Source: Acanthococcus lagerstroemiae
Taxonomy: Eukaryota; Arthropoda; Insecta; Hemiptera; Eriococcidae
Assembly (NCBI GenBank): GCA_031841125.1
Contig: CM063112.1
Span: 12,364,603 to 12,428,602 of the forward strand
Direction: 5' to 3'
Length of the DNA stretch: 64,000 nucleotides
In this document: positions 1 to 11,728 of the stretch, one piece after another
How the letters are laid out: every line of letters begins with the position of its first letter
Numbering within the stretch: position 1 is the stretch's first letter
The notes under the pieces: model-generated
Told to the model about the DNA's origin: nothing
Database searches by the model: none
The model's input: only the letters and a program-made list of their open reading frames with translations
Position numbers and translations under genes: made by a program

Positions 1-3000
1 CAGCAGAAACTGAAATATGAACGAATAAATGTTAAAAAATGGTTAAAAACTATCTGCTTTTCTGTTGTTTTTTTTTTCAATTTTTGTTTGTTTTCCGAGA
101 AATGTTCAACATAATATAGGATTCACAGCATGAAAGACGAAGAGAAAAAAATGTACTTTTTCCAAAGAATCCAAGTACACCGCTGTATCTGCACTAGGAA
201 AACTGTAATAATGAACATTTTCTGCAATAAAAAGTCAATGTGCGAAAATTTGATTTGAAAGAAAATTTTGATCTCAGGTATTTCGCCAACTTTGTTTCCA
301 AATTCGTGAGTGTTATCCTTCATGAATGTAAATATATATTTCATGTTCAGCATCTGAATTCACTGTTTTCATGAGTTTAAAAATGCTCTGGACAAACCAA
401 GTAATTTTTCAAAATTGCAGTCCATCTGTCTCTATGTGTCATTCACTTCCAGCGGCGGACTTAGAAGCTAAGCCGCTATAGGCACTCAACGAAATGTCCC
501 CCTCACCTCTCCACTCCATATCCTCCTAATGAGCTACAGGTCAAAAATTGATAATTATTTCCCAGTTGTGTTTTCTTCAACAATATTTTCCTTTTTTCTC
601 TCTGTATCCTCTTATTTTTATATTTTTCCTAATTTCCTTCCTTTTTTTCACTGTTTTTGTAAAGAAATCGGCCGGCCCTCGAAATCTGCCGTCCTAGGCA
701 CTTGTCTAATGTGTCTATTGGGAATTCCATCGCTGCTTACTTCCGTAAGTAAAGGTACATGACAGGATTTACAAATCGACGAAACTGGTAGTGTTTTCAA
801 CACCATGGAGAAAAGGTGGAGTTGAACCTTGCACATGACATTGCTGACTGAAGAGTGGAGATGTGGCATGCTGGATCATGTACTATGTAAAAAATAATAC
901 CAGTCTAATGGGAAAAATCATAGGAGTCAAGTCTGGCGATTATAGCAGAGAGTCTGAAGAAAATAAACGAACCCTTTTTGGCCCACGAAATTAGCTGATC
1001 CATGCAAGAGTATGCCTCCTCCCCTCATCCTGATAATCGTGCTATATAATTTCGTTGTAACATTTTAGCTTTAGTAAATCTTATTAGAAATGTTCTGTTG
1101 TGGAACTGAAATGATATGGTCTGCTGTTGGCTGATGAAAAGAACAGAAAATATGCTCAATTTGATGTTCGGAATTGGCTTTACTCGTGATCAATTAATTC
1201 GTTACCAAATACATTAAATTTTGTTTTCTTCGTGTTAGCCATAGGAATTATCAAATGTTCACTTTATTGAAATGATATCAGTGGTCTTCGTCAATTATTC
1301 TGATTTTTCTTTTCAAATCTATTTTTATGGGTTCCAGTTTCGTTTCAAAAAACTGTTAGTATTTCAGTCCCCAATGGAGGTTCATGAGGTGTTACGTGAT
1401 ATCATTGAAAAAAATCACATTTTGTTCCACTGACGAAACCAGATGTTTTGAATCAAGTGTGCCACTTTTCAAACATTATGATCTCTTTTTTAAATTTGTA
1501 AAATTAACTGTATCCCCCCCTCCCTAAAAATGATACTTCATCCTGTATTGCGCAAATTTTTTACAGTGAAAATAAGAAAGCAATATTATACGTACTCAAA
1601 GTACCTAATAAGAAATAGTTATTAATTACAGAATGGAACAAAAGAAAATGAACAGATCACGTTTTTTTTTGTTTTTTTTTTTGGAAAAAGAACACTGGTT
1701 TGAACAGTGCATTGTTTCTCTTCATTTCTCATGCGATGTAATCTTGTGTTACGAAAAATATTTCTAAAAAAAAAAAAAAAAACTAGAAAACCAAGTATGT
1801 ACTTACACATTATCGTTCATGTATACACAGAGACGACTACGAAGGAATCAACATTCTAGGCATAGTTTTGAAATGGTAACCGAAAGGGTTCAGATGCTAA
1901 GAATTAGAGCCTGGGACCATAAGTTAAAAAATGTAATCGAGAATATGTACCGAACTATTCCAACTTTTCTAGGAGTATTAGTAAATAAAACTTCAGTTCA
2001 TAATCGACTGGTAGTGTACATCCGCATGTAACAACTAACAAGTTTAAATTTTCCTGCGAGTAATATTGCATTGCTGGCCCAGATACTCCTTACCACAGTG
2101 ACCCCAGGAAATCCACGTGCGCATAGATAGTCTCTATCAGTTTTTAGGTGCCTATCATCACGAAATTTTCATATTCGATGTCAGAAACTGAAGAAACCCA
2201 CGTTTTTACTAACGGTATTAATTCGACCTCTACTAAAAAAGAAAACGCAAGTATATTTTCTTGAGTTCCTCACTGTATTAATGAACAACTGATTCACGAA
2301 CCCTATGTGGGCTACCAAAGCTCTTCTAAAAGATTTTAGACACGTACGAATTTTTCTGACAATCGGAATCGTGTTTAATCTGCTGCTTCAATGTTAATAT
2401 TCCCTTGTTTCCCAAATTACGATTAAAGTTATTACGTTTTATACAATTAAGAAAGCTGGCCTAAGACCTATAAATTGCGATGAATGAATTGACGATGCAT
2501 AGTAGTCGGTAGCTTGGTACAGTGGTAGAGTACAACTCTCGCAGAAATCTATGAGCTGAAATATCTACCAATATGTTTTCTTCTACTTGGGTAAGTGTGT
2601 TTTCCATTGTTATATGTAACAATCCGTTATTTTTGTTCCACTTCTTGAACTTAAAAGGTCTGTATTAGTAGTGATTTCCGTAAGTAGTGATTTCATGATA
2701 TCAAGATGATTGTCGGCTAATCAGGAACGTATACTCATGGAGGGGGGATCCCGAAACGTCTTTTAGAATTGGCAAATTTAGTAAAATCGGCTCGCAAAGG
2801 AGGAAATGCCTCCAAACGACTTCCTGTCCTCTCTTAGCACAGTCGAATCAGCAGTGGGCACAATTTCAAAAATGTGTTAACATCGTTTCTGGCTTGCAAA
2901 AATCTGGGTCTATAGCTAAATCGAATTTAGTCAGCAAAATTTACAATTCCAGATGGAAAAATTAAGCCTTTCTCTCTCCCCCACCATCGACTCACCAAAA

Positions 3001-3386
3001 GAAGTCGTTTGGGTACATCCCAGTAGTACACCGGCCATAAAGCTACAAGAAATTAAATCATGATGACACTATGTGTTATAGTTGTAGATATGTATTAGGT
3101 ATACTTAGTTTAATTCGGTTAGCCAGACCATCTTCATAGGTGAAATAGATTGGACGTGCAAATATTTTGCTCTAATTTCGGATTTCTTTCTCTTTACTGA
3201 ATACAACTAAAGTAAAAACAATTTATTAAGTTAGGTACCAGAGGGTACAGCCATATTTGGTGCTAAAGATCTCTCAATAAAAGTTTTAAAAAAATGATTG
3301 ATTTTAATGCTACCGCTTCATTGTATTCATTTCTCGTATCTTTCAATTTTTCCACGAGTTAGTAGTTGGCGAAACCAAGACATTAC
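1..3386. other. Intergenic or intronic DNA, no gene recognised
   Basis: I see no conserved coding sequence in this stretch. The open frames are short and AT-driven, without splice-phase partners. It holds poly-T and poly-A runs (around 1665 and 1770) and a possible transposon scrap near 450-720. That scrap has GGCGGACTTAG and CCTAGGCAC motifs shared with the element at 30541. A degenerate tRNA-like sequence lies near 2507-2570. Confidence 0.5.
2507..2570 (+). other. tRNA-like sequence, possible SINE head
   Basis: The motif CAGTGGTAGAGTA resembles the A box and D-arm of arthropod tRNAs and is followed by CTCTCGCAG. No intact B box (GGTTCGANTCC) follows, and I cannot fold a full cloverleaf. 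It is therefore not a functional tRNA. It could be a decayed tRNA-derived SINE or chance. Confidence 0.25.
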
Positions 3387-3575
3387 CATAGGCGCAAATT
3401 CAGCCCCCCACTTCTAAATAGCACCCCCATACTCTTGGCGAAGAAAACACACTAAAAGCTATTAACCTACAGACACTGAAAAATTACTAAAGAAAATGAC
3501 GCAGGGGGAGGGGTGTTGCTTCATAATAAGGGAGCTTAAGCATCCCCCCAGTTTTGAACCCTATTTGCGCTTCTG
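3387..3575. mobile_element. hAT-like MITE, 189 bp
   Basis: The left end reads CATAGGCGCAAAT. The reverse complement of the right end reads CAGAAGCGCAAAT, so the termini are inverted repeats starting with CA. The flanks carry an imperfect 8-bp target-site duplication, GACATTAC at 3379-3386 and GACATTAT at 3576-3583. Length, CA...TG ends and an 8-bp duplication are typical of non-autonomous hAT elements. There is no coding capacity. Confidence 0.7.
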
Positions 3576-4107
3576 GACATTATGGTCACAAACTTTATTT
3601 AAAAACTTCTTCAACCTTTGAAAACGTCTCAACTTATATCTAAATAAATCAAAAATCGCCGTCTTGTCTACGCTAAAACAAATGTTACCGCCTTGTCTAC
3701 CAAAGTGTGAAGTTGGAGCTTAGCCCCAAAGTCCTCCAGAAGCCCCCCCCCCCAATGAAAAACTATAGTAAAAGAAGTCTTAGCATTATTTTGAGACTTG
3801 TCAGTCCCCACATGAGCCCCCCCCCCCCACAAGGGTCAGCTATTTGCCCTCATACTTCTGTCATCTATATTCTCTTTATACATAGTTATTTAATGTATGC
3901 TTTTTTTACATATAGTCACTTCTGTTTCCTTTTTCTCAACATAGTCACATTGTCACATTCGTCTCTTTCTTTTTCCTCCCCCTCTTTTTTTCACTCTTGA
4001 ATAACATACCTTACTAGCTGAATCGCTTCGCGGCTCATCTAGACGGTGGGCTAAAGTGAGTTGCCTAATGTGAGCTGGGCTAGAATGAGTTGGCTTGAGT
4101 GAGTTAG
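3576..4107. other. Intergenic spacer with poly-C tracts
   Basis: No gene seen. The stretch contains two CCCCCCC tracts (about 3745 and 3820) and a T/C-rich segment up to 4000. A TG-rich degenerate tandem of 'gagttggctgagt'-like words lies near 4050-4105. Confidence 0.4.
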
Positions 4108-4115
4108 ATGGAGGA

Positions 4116-4369
4116 CAGTGGCGGATCTATGAGGGGGGAGTTAGGGGTTCGGACACCCCTTCGGGCCAAAGAAGAAAAAAAAAACATTGCGAAAGCACAT
4201 TATATAAAAATGTAGTGAACGTGTACATTTGCAGTGCTGTAGTCCTGTGTGGACTTCAAAATATATCAAGAATCAACTGAGACATCCATCTTGGTTTTTT
4301 AGGGGATGGAGGTGTAAAAAGTTTTATTTTGAAAACACCCCCCTTGGAAAATTTCTAGGTCCACCACTG
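4116..4369. mobile_element. hAT-like MITE, 254 bp
   Basis: The left end is CAGTGGCGGATC and the right end is GGTCCACCACTG, so the terminal inverted repeat is CAGTGGNGGA-like. It is bracketed by a perfect 8-bp target-site duplication ATGGAGGA at 4108-4115 and 4370-4377. This is the textbook structure of a non-autonomous hAT element. The interior is non-coding and slightly GC-rich, with CCCCTTCGGG near its left end. Confidence 0.85.
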
Positions 4370-4377
4370 ATGGAGGA

Positions 4378-5000
4378 AATTGGTACTTATCTCTGTATCG
4401 CAGCACGCATAAATTATTACTAATCAAACTGTTTGGGGCACAATTTCCCTCACATTTGTTTTCCAGATTTGGTATTGACTACGAATTATTTTACGGAAGC
4501 ATGTTCAAAAATGTGCAGATTTACAAAGTATATCTGGCGTGAATAAGTGCAGTACGTGTTATATAAATTTTCTGGCATGAATCTACATTACTTGGACAGG
4601 GGAAAGAGGGCTTTATTGTATTAAATAAAAGATCTCACATGAATATATACTGGGACTACACTGGCAAAGTTGAAAACACCAGGATTTTGGAAAGGAAGAT
4701 GTAGCAGTAACAGTTTGAATAGGCCAGATATGTGCGTTCAAAATGAATTGGAAATTTTCAGAACCATCATTGAGTTGAGAAGTTGAAAAACCCAATAGGT
4801 CAAAAGATTTTTCTTCTTTTGCCTTGATATTTGGAAATTTTGAGTTGAGAAAAGTTTTTTTTTTTTGCTTCGATACTTGGGAATTCTGAGTTGAGTCAGT
4901 TGGGACTTTCACATTTTTACCCCCTTCCCTCCACGAGGAAAAACTCTTCGTTACGTCCCTGTTCATTGAACATTTGTTATCAACTTTGTCATTTTGTATA
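4378..5000. other. Intergenic spacer
   Basis: No gene, RNA or element boundary recognised. A 117-codon minus-strand frame (4613-4966) has low-complexity Lys/Phe/Ser content and no family resemblance. Confidence 0.35.
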
Positions 5001-5378
5001 TGAGTGACCTGGAATCATGAAATGTGCCTCTGGTGTCAAAAAATCATTTTTCACTTTCTTGACAGTGCTTATAGAAAAAATTACGCTCTTTCGAATTAAA
5101 TAAATTGCAGCTTCTTATTTTCATTAGTTTCCCACAAATTGCTTAAAAATTACGTCAAAAGTTTAAAACCATCCGTTTATATGGCGTTGTGTGAAACGGG
5201 CCCACAGGAATGACAAGAGAACAAGAGCACGAGACACGGTTGTCATAGCAACGCGTAAACGCACCACCACAGATAAAGATATCTGTGCACACCACTACCA
5301 TCATCCCATCGTTACACTCGTGTATCTAAAAAACCTGCTTTTGTACAAGAGGCATATTTCATGATTCCAAGTCACATA
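5001..5378. mobile_element. MITE with ~28-bp terminal inverted repeats
   Basis: The left arm GTGACCTGGAATCATGAA continues to TGCCTCT. It is matched by the reverse complement of the right arm (AGAGGCATATTTCATGATTC then CAAGTCAC). Both ends abut TATA-type sequence, which would suit a TA target, but I cannot fix the duplication. The interior has no coding capacity and includes a CG-rich stretch near 5240. Confidence 0.65.
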
Positions 5379-6763
5379 TATATGTACCTCACCATCTGGA
5401 TACTGGCTTTTCGTTTATTCGCAGACTATTTTATTGTTCGGTTTTACTAATGTTAAAAAGCGCATCTATTATACTCGGGTACCCAAATGCCCTTTGTACC
5501 TATAAAACAACTGCAGCTATAGATATCTGTATAACGCGGATAAAGTTTGATGGGCCAGGTACATGTACCTACTAAGAATAGTTTGTAAATGTCATTCATT
5601 AAACAGGAATTTAAAAACGTGTTTTTACTAATGACAGCAGCAGAGAGGAAAGAAAGTATAAAAGAAAAAGGGCATCTGTTGTACTTAGGTAGGACAATAT
5701 TCTTTATTTTGTAAATGCACGTATAGATACCTACTCAACGCGTGGTAGATATGTACATATACATGTTTTGTAAGTAAACTTGTGCGCCGAATTGAAATTT
5801 GATTAGTAATAATGCGATGCGTGTACTTATGACAATTAACGATATTTGTAGTTGCAGGTATTTCATATTTTCACATTTCATATATTTTACTACATAAAAC
5901 ACGCGACACATTTTTAAGCACAGCCAAACAATAACAACTGATTTCTGTTCCATGTGTGAGCAGTAACGTAGCCAGTCTAGTGTTTAAGGGTGGTGTCTAG
6001 TCTTGTTCAAAGGGGGAGGGGTTGTTAGAGGGGTGTAAAAATTAGAAAAACACTATTTGACCAACTCGCAAGGGGGCGGATATCCAGACCCCCTTGGATA
6101 CCTCCACGTCAAGTTGTATTGCGTTCATTTAGAGGGCCCTGATCTATTTGTAGTTTACTGCTTCATATTTGTGTTATTCAGAGGAAGAAACTGGTGTTTT
6201 CGAAAATTCAAGCAGATAATTGGAAGAAATGCTGAACATAATTTTCAAAAACTGAAATTTAGGCTTTTTGGAGATGATACGCGTTTGAAAATGGGTCATG
6301 TGGTACATAAATGAGCACGAAACCACATCCAAGTATATTATGGTCGTGTTAAATCAGATGTAAATAGTGTAACAATGAGGCATTTTGAGCTCGTTTTCAA
6401 AATTTCAGATTTTCAACCCCTAATAATTTTGGAAGGGAGACAGTAAGTTACAGCCACCAAATTTTAACATGTGAAGAAATTCAATATAAAACAGTTCCGA
6501 AAAATTCAAGTTAAAAAAATTGGGGACCGAGGGAGATTGCAAAATTTTGTGGCTCTCTCCTAATTTGAGTACCAAAATTTCTTACAGCTTAAAACCTATT
6601 TCAGGTTCCCACGAATACACCTAGAAAGTACGAACTTTCTAGCTCTTACAGTTCACCCTCCGACCTCTAACAAACACACAAACAGATAAACAAATGCTTT
6701 TATGTATAGATTCTTGTTAAAAATAAATAATTATCATGATTTTAGTTTTTGGATTGTTTTCAG
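5379..6763. other. Upstream region of the proline-rich gene; possible hAT scrap
   Basis: No gene recognised. At 5962 the sequence CAGTAACGTAGCCAG looks like a hAT end, and CCCCCTTGGATAC near 6090 like its partner, but no clean duplication is visible. The first exon of the proline-rich protein at 6764 must lie in or before this stretch. I could not find a start codon with a matching donor. Confidence 0.35.
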
Positions 6764-7237
6764 ATAATATCATCCTTACTTCTGTTATTCTCAATTCGCG
6801 CAATCCATCCTTTACCGTTCTTTGATTGCTGCTGCGAGCAATATGATGATTACAGCTCAGGAAACCTGTTTGACTTTTTGAATTGTAATCCTGGACCTTT
6901 TCCACCATGTCCACCAAACTTACCACCAAATCTGCCGCCAAATCTGCCACCAAATTTGCCGCCAAATCTGCCACCAAATTTGCCGCCAAATCTGCCACCA
7001 AATCTACCGCCAAATCTGCCACCAAATCTACCGCCAAATCTGCCACCAAACCTTCCACCACTCCCACCTAACCTACCACCACTTCCACCTAACCTACCAC
7101 CACTTCCACCTAACCTACCACCACTTCCACCTAACCTACCACCACTTCCACCTAACCTACCACCACTTCCACCTAACCTACCACCACTTCCTCCTAACTT
7201 ACCAGCGGTTCCGCCTATACCGCCAATCGGTGGCTAG
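6764..7237 (+). CDS. Secreted proline-rich repeat protein, 3' exon (5' partial)
   Basis: The open frame runs into a good acceptor (TTGTTTTCAG ending at 6763) and stops with TAG at 7235-7237, giving 157 codons after the splice. It begins with a hydrophobic stretch (IISSLLLLFSIRAIHP) like the core of a signal peptide. A short Cys-rich, acidic part follows (DCCCEQYDD), then about 110 residues of NLPP and PLPPNLPP repeats from roughly residue 50 to near the C-terminus. At DNA level these are 12-bp units (about 6911-7050) followed by 21-bp units (about 7050-7195). The signal peptide being split by an early intron is common in insect cuticle and secreted proteins. The start exon was not found. I infer a secreted structural protein of cuticle, silk, eggshell or saliva type. 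An AATAAA-like signal lies at about 7630. The long minus-strand frame here is a shadow of the repeat. Confidence 0.7.
   Translation: MISSLLLLFSIRAIHPLPFFDCCCEQYDDYSSGNLFDFLNCNPGPFPPCPPNLPPNLPPNLPPNLPPNLPPNLPPNLPPNLPPNLPPNLPPNLPPNLPPLPPNLPPLPPNLPPLPPNLPPLPPNLPPLPPNLPPLPPNLPPLPPNLPAVPPIPPIGG
6911..7195 (+). repeat. Coding minisatellite, 12-bp then 21-bp units
   Basis: Tandem units coding PNLP (12 bp, about ten copies with third-position variation) pass into near-identical 21-bp units coding PLPPNLP (about seven copies). The second block is more homogeneous, suggesting more recent expansion. Both unit lengths are multiples of three, so the frame is kept. Confidence 0.85.
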
Positions 7238-7649
7238 TTTCAATGAACATTGTGAGTACTGCACATGATGTGTCAACAAACTATATGTGCTATCCTATAA
7301 TTCAATTTCAATATTATGCACTTAACACTAACTTGTCCATTTCAGCACAGAATATTTACAATGTAGTTTATAAACTAACAGAAGTTATCTCATAAGCACT
7401 CCTGGTGTTTATGCTGTAATAATACAGATATATTTAATAGAAGACTAAGTATGTAGAGTTGTGGGACTAGTATCGAATTAGCTATCATTTATGCAGTGGC
7501 GAATCCTGCCAATTGTTTGTATTTGACTAAGATCCGATTTGTACAAAAAGTAATTGTTGAATTTGTTGAGCTTTAGCGAGAGAAAGATTGATTTTATCTA
7601 TACCTAACTAAACATTTTGTGTTTTTACAATAAATGATCATAATTAACT

Positions 7650-9055
7650 TGTTTTATTAGTCTGATTTTTATTTTCTGGCAATCACTCGATGAAAATCCT
7701 GTACTCATTTTTTTCATATTCTTCAAGCGAAAGAAAGAAATGAGGGGAGGTATAATGAAGGCGTGCTGCTGAATCTTGACCTAAAAAAAGCAGAATTTGC
7801 AACTGCACTTATGATTATTTTAAATGAAACGAACTATATTCATTTCTGTAAAAGGTTCATATTTCTTACCACATATGGATGTAGAAAAGAATGGGTAAAT
7901 ATACCTACTGTTAGAAGAATTAATATTCATTTGATATTGGAAACCAACTAAAGTCCACATTACACAACACTAAATAGTTTTGTGCTAGAGTTTTGCTAAT
8001 AGTAAATTTTTATAAATCCATAACCTGAGTCAGGTTAGGTACTGATTTCAATTAATTATTTATGAAGAAACAATAACTTATGTTGCCGAATCCATATCTT
8101 ACAGTAATTATTAATATTTTGATGATCAGCGGGGGTAAATCCCTCCCCCTCCCAAAGAAAAAGAGTTTAAACAAGTCTAAAATATGAATGAATGACGTTG
8201 TCGAGAACTAAAACGAAAATAAATTTTTTTTATTTTTTCAATTTTATTGTCGACGCACAGGTAGGTATAGAAAGCATAATCTTGCGCTGGCAAACGCTCG
8301 AGCCCGACGAGTTCTCACAAATTCAGAATTGAAAACAAATTTCATTGTTACAAAATTATTATTGAAACAGGAACTGAAACGAACAAAATAAAAACAAAAC
8401 ACGAGAGACACCAATTCCAAATCCGAGCTTCCAAACATAAAGTGAGAAATAGTTTCAACAAGTTTTAACGGTTTTCAACTTCTGTCCAGTTTGTGATGCG
8501 GAACAAAAGTTGATTTCTTGTTCAGCATCCAGTTTCCTCATTTCGACCTGTTTCTTATACGGCCTAGTGGAGTTTCCCTCAGCGTCCGAATCTTCAACTT
8601 GAATTCAGTGACCCTCGATAATCTAATATTTGACACTATGTAGCATTTTTCGTCATTTTGATCCCCATCCCCTCCCCTTGATGCCACAATTTGGATTTGA
8701 AGATAAGAGTAACAAAATGGCGGGATTCAACGACTTTGAATACGTATCTAATACTTCATTTTCAAACCTGTCTTTATTAAGAAGTCAGAGAGCCCGATCA
8801 TATTATAATTGCTGCTGAAAGCGATGAAACACCCCAATAAAAGTTTACACTGTTGGTATCTGACTGGCCCCGGGAGGGGAACGAATAAATTTCTAGGAAT
8901 GAAAAGTTATGGGGGTACAGAAGTGATTCCGGTGAAGCTTTTTGGATGCCTTCTGGCTGCATCAATTCGTGGGTTAAGAAAATAGATAAAAACCTATTTT
9001 TCCTCCCATGAAGCCCATATTCAACTGTGGTCAACTTAAAGGTCAGTTTCAACTC
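7650..9055. other. Intergenic spacer
   Basis: Beyond the presumed polyadenylation site of the proline-rich gene I see no conserved coding sequence. The region is AT-rich with short unsupported frames. Confidence 0.4.
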
Positions 9056-9102
9056 TTCCTTCCTGTCGATGTAGACACAAGAAAAATGTATATTCGTTTA
9101 CT

Positions 9103-9351
9103 AGACGCTGTTAAGCGAGACAGAACCAAGAGACAAAATCTGTTTTTTGAGAACACGTGATTCGAAGTTCGAAAGCCATGTAGAAACTATATGACATAGC
9201 ATTTACTAAGCTTTTTTCAGTGTGAGTACACATATTTGAATCCGGGTGTAATTTTGGGAAATTCTACTTTTTATGCTCTTTCCAACTATACCTACTAATA
9301 ACTCATTTTGTCAACAAATGTCGCTTGGTTTTGTCTCGCTTCACAGCGTCC
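9103..9351. mobile_element. GGACGCTG-family MITE, variant ends (copy A)
   Basis: The left end is AGACGCTGTTAAGCGAGACA. The reverse complement of the right end is GGACGCTGTGAAGCGAGACA, and the inverted repeat extends about 33 bp. The interior (GAGAACACGTGATTCGAAG ... CTCTTTCCAA) matches the other family members at 9494, 14614, 41283 and 41869. The flanks show no matching 4-bp duplication, so one end may have been exchanged. Confidence 0.75.
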
Positions 9352-9493
9352 AGAAATCAATTTTGTAACTGTAACCATGATGGAAAGAAAAGTTGCTGCC
9401 CTGTAACCAATGGATAGTTGACCATTAACAGAATCAACGGAATAACTACTATAACCAACAGATTTCAGCATTCTTTATTCCATCCTATTAGTT

Positions 9494-9839
9494 GGACGCT
9501 GTTTAACAAAAGGGAACTAACCCACAAATTCCCCTTTTGAGAACTTCCTGTCGATGTAGACCCGAGAAAAATGTATATTCGTTAATTAGACGCTGTTAAG
9601 CGAGACAGAATCAAGCGACAAAATCTGGTTTTTGAGAACACGTGATTCGAAGTTCAAGAGCCATGTAGAAACTACCTATATGGCATTGCGTTTATTGATA
9701 AGCTTTTTTCAACGTGCGCACACATTTTTGAATCGGGGCCCAATTTTGAAAAATTCTACGTTTTACGCTCTTTCCAACGATACTAATACCTCATTTTGTT
9801 TACAAAAGTGGGTTAGTTCCCTTTTGTTAAACAGCGCCC
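9494..9839. mobile_element. GGACGCTG-family MITE, chimeric copy B
   Basis: The ends are GGACGCTGTTTAACAAAAGG and, reversed, GGGCGCTGTTTAACAAAAGG. A 4-bp target duplication AGTT lies at 9490-9493 and 9840-9843. The element is chimeric. After about 50 bp it switches into a segment starting TTCCTGTCGATGTAGAC that also occurs as the left flank of copy A (about 9060-9102), followed by copy-A-type terminal sequence and then the shared interior. Copy A plus its flank was evidently pasted into this element by recombination or template switching. Confidence 0.8.
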
Positions 9840-10500
9840 AGTTTTATCATGTTATTTATCAGTAATTATAATAATCTACTTTCAGCTGGTGGAAAGACAA
9901 AAGGGCTTTCAAATTATCTACTTTAATTTAAGGTCATTTTCTACAGATCTATATTTTTTTAAACTAATGCATTCCATTTGGAAATTTGAAACTTCTGTCT
10001 GTTTTTTCTTCTGTGACAGCAGTGACCATTGACCCAGTTTTCATAGAGTTATTCTTTCCCTCTACATTTTTGTCACTCTTGCATTATTTTATTCCCTACT
10101 GGAATGGTAACTCCTAACCATGAAATAAGGCTCCAAATCATATAACTTTAACCAATCAAAAATCGTTAATTGTATTCATCTGATAACCACACTATTAATC
10201 ACGCTATTAATCAATTAACAATATCCGGACAATATCCCACTGTGGGATTTCCAATGTTTCTGAGATCCGCATTTTCCTGAATTTTCAAGCGCATGGCCAG
10301 ACCCGGGGGGGGGGGGTCAGTCAGACCCCCACCCTTCGTATACGACCCTGGTTCCATTGGTAGAGTAATTTCTACTCGTTTATTCCCCTCCTGAAAATAG
10401 CAACTAATTTTGATACCTGACGTATTAAATTTTTAATCGCTAGTTCGAATAATATGTAGCTCCCTACAGTTCAAATTTGAAGCATGTCCGTCATTTCTTA
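9840..10500. other. Intergenic spacer with G-tract hairpin
   Basis: No gene seen. Around 10300-10345 a poly-G tract followed by GTCAGTCAGACCCCCACC could form a short hairpin. The rest is AT-rich. Confidence 0.35.
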
Positions 10501-10579
10501 ATTTTATAATGATTTTTTGAAAAACCCGTATTTCCCATTTATGGCAATGTTATTTCCGTCTGTGATCAGCTGATAACGA

Positions 10580-11527
10580 TCACTCAACCTTTCATTTAGG
10601 AAGTGCACATTAGCGCTCCTACATCCACTTTTTGCAGCAATGGAAAGCTTAAGCCTATAACGGCCAGGGATGAGAAGTTTAAGCCGATAATCGCTTAAGC
10701 CGAAGCTTAAGCTCATTATTGAACGGCTTTTAAGCGAATGAAAAAGTCAGCCATTCGCTGTTCATATTAAGCGCAAAGCCAGCCAAAAAGGATACGCTGA
10801 GCAGCTTAATTAAGACTTAAGACATTCACATTTTCTATCAAAAAGCCGAAAAAAATCACAACACTTAATTTTTTAAGTTGAAAAATCATGTCAGCGGCCG
10901 CGGGTTCTGGGTTCCGGCTTCTGGGTTGTTCTTTGTGTTCGCCTGTTTCCTTGGTGCTTCCTGCTTCAGTGCTTCAATGTCGACTTCGCTTCACGTTTCA
11001 CGTCTGACTGATGTTGACGTTGACCAGTAAGTACTAAGTACTACATACGAAGTTCATACTTGATGAATTATTCACTATGGTCGATTTCATGCGGAATTGA
11101 GTATAATGTTGAAAAAAAAGCCGATAGCGAAGCGCTGAAAAGCTAATGATAAGGGCAAAACGCTGAAGCTAAGCGAATGAGATTTTTGGAAAAACTTTTA
11201 AGTTTAAGCGAAAGTTTAAGTTTAACAGTTTAAGCTTCTCATCCCTGATAACGGCTAAACCCATTTTTGTTTCAAAGACAAGAAAGCCAAAGCTAAGCTG
11301 AAGCCAACTGATAAGAACTTGTGAAGCCAAAGCAAAAGCTAAGCCCAAACACTATTCGCTTCGCATCCCGCTTAAGCCTATAACGCTTAACGGCTTAAGC
11401 CGAAGCGAAAAGCCGATTTTTGCTTCAAAGACAAAAAAAAAGCCGAAGCTAAGCTGAAGCCGAATGGTCTAAAACCTTGTGAAGCCAAAGTAAAAGCTAA
11501 GCCCAAAAACTATTCGCTTCGCATCCA
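10580..11527. repeat. Degenerate AAGC-rich repeat region hosting a hAT element
   Basis: The DNA is built from variants of CTTAAGCC, GAAGC and AAGCTAAGC words. A ~160-bp block containing TTCAAAGACAA, AAGCTAAGCTGAAGCC and CTATTCGCTTCGCATCC occurs twice in tandem (about 11270-11368 and 11430-11527). The hAT element at 10665 is inserted into it and has similar composition, so host and guest are probably related elements. Confidence 0.6.
10665..11247. mobile_element. hAT-like non-autonomous element, 583 bp
   Basis: The left end CAGGGATGAGAAG is mirrored at the right end (CTTCTCATCCCTG), and the inverted repeat continues into TTTAAGC. A perfect 8-bp target duplication ATAACGGC lies at 10657-10664 and 11248-11255. 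The CAGGG...CCCTG ends and 8-bp duplication fit the hAT superfamily. There is no open frame of transposase size. Confidence 0.85.
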
Positions 11528-11728
11528 TGACTTTTTGTAGAGCTTTTGTTGATCCACTGTTTGTAAGACGTCATCAATGTTATCATTTTGTTATCACCAT
11601 TTATTATCAACTGTCAATAATAGAATCGCAGAATTCCTACTTCTCGTGTTCTCTTGCAGTTTCACCTAATAATTGAATTAAAAATTTTGGTAATCGAATG
11701 TCGCTTTCAAAATGTTAATTGTCTCATC

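Noticed and set aside
2507..2570. Functional tRNA gene
   Set aside because: Only an A-box-like stretch is present; there is no B box, T-arm or acceptor stem pairing.
5962..6106. hAT MITE with CAGTAACGTAGCCAG start
   Set aside because: The right end does not pair well and no 8-bp duplication is visible, so boundaries cannot be supported.
6717..7067. Minus-strand 116-codon frame (Leu/Val/Ala/Asp repeats)
   Set aside because: It is the antisense shadow of the proline-repeat exon, whose plus-strand frame has a signal peptide, acceptor site and stop.
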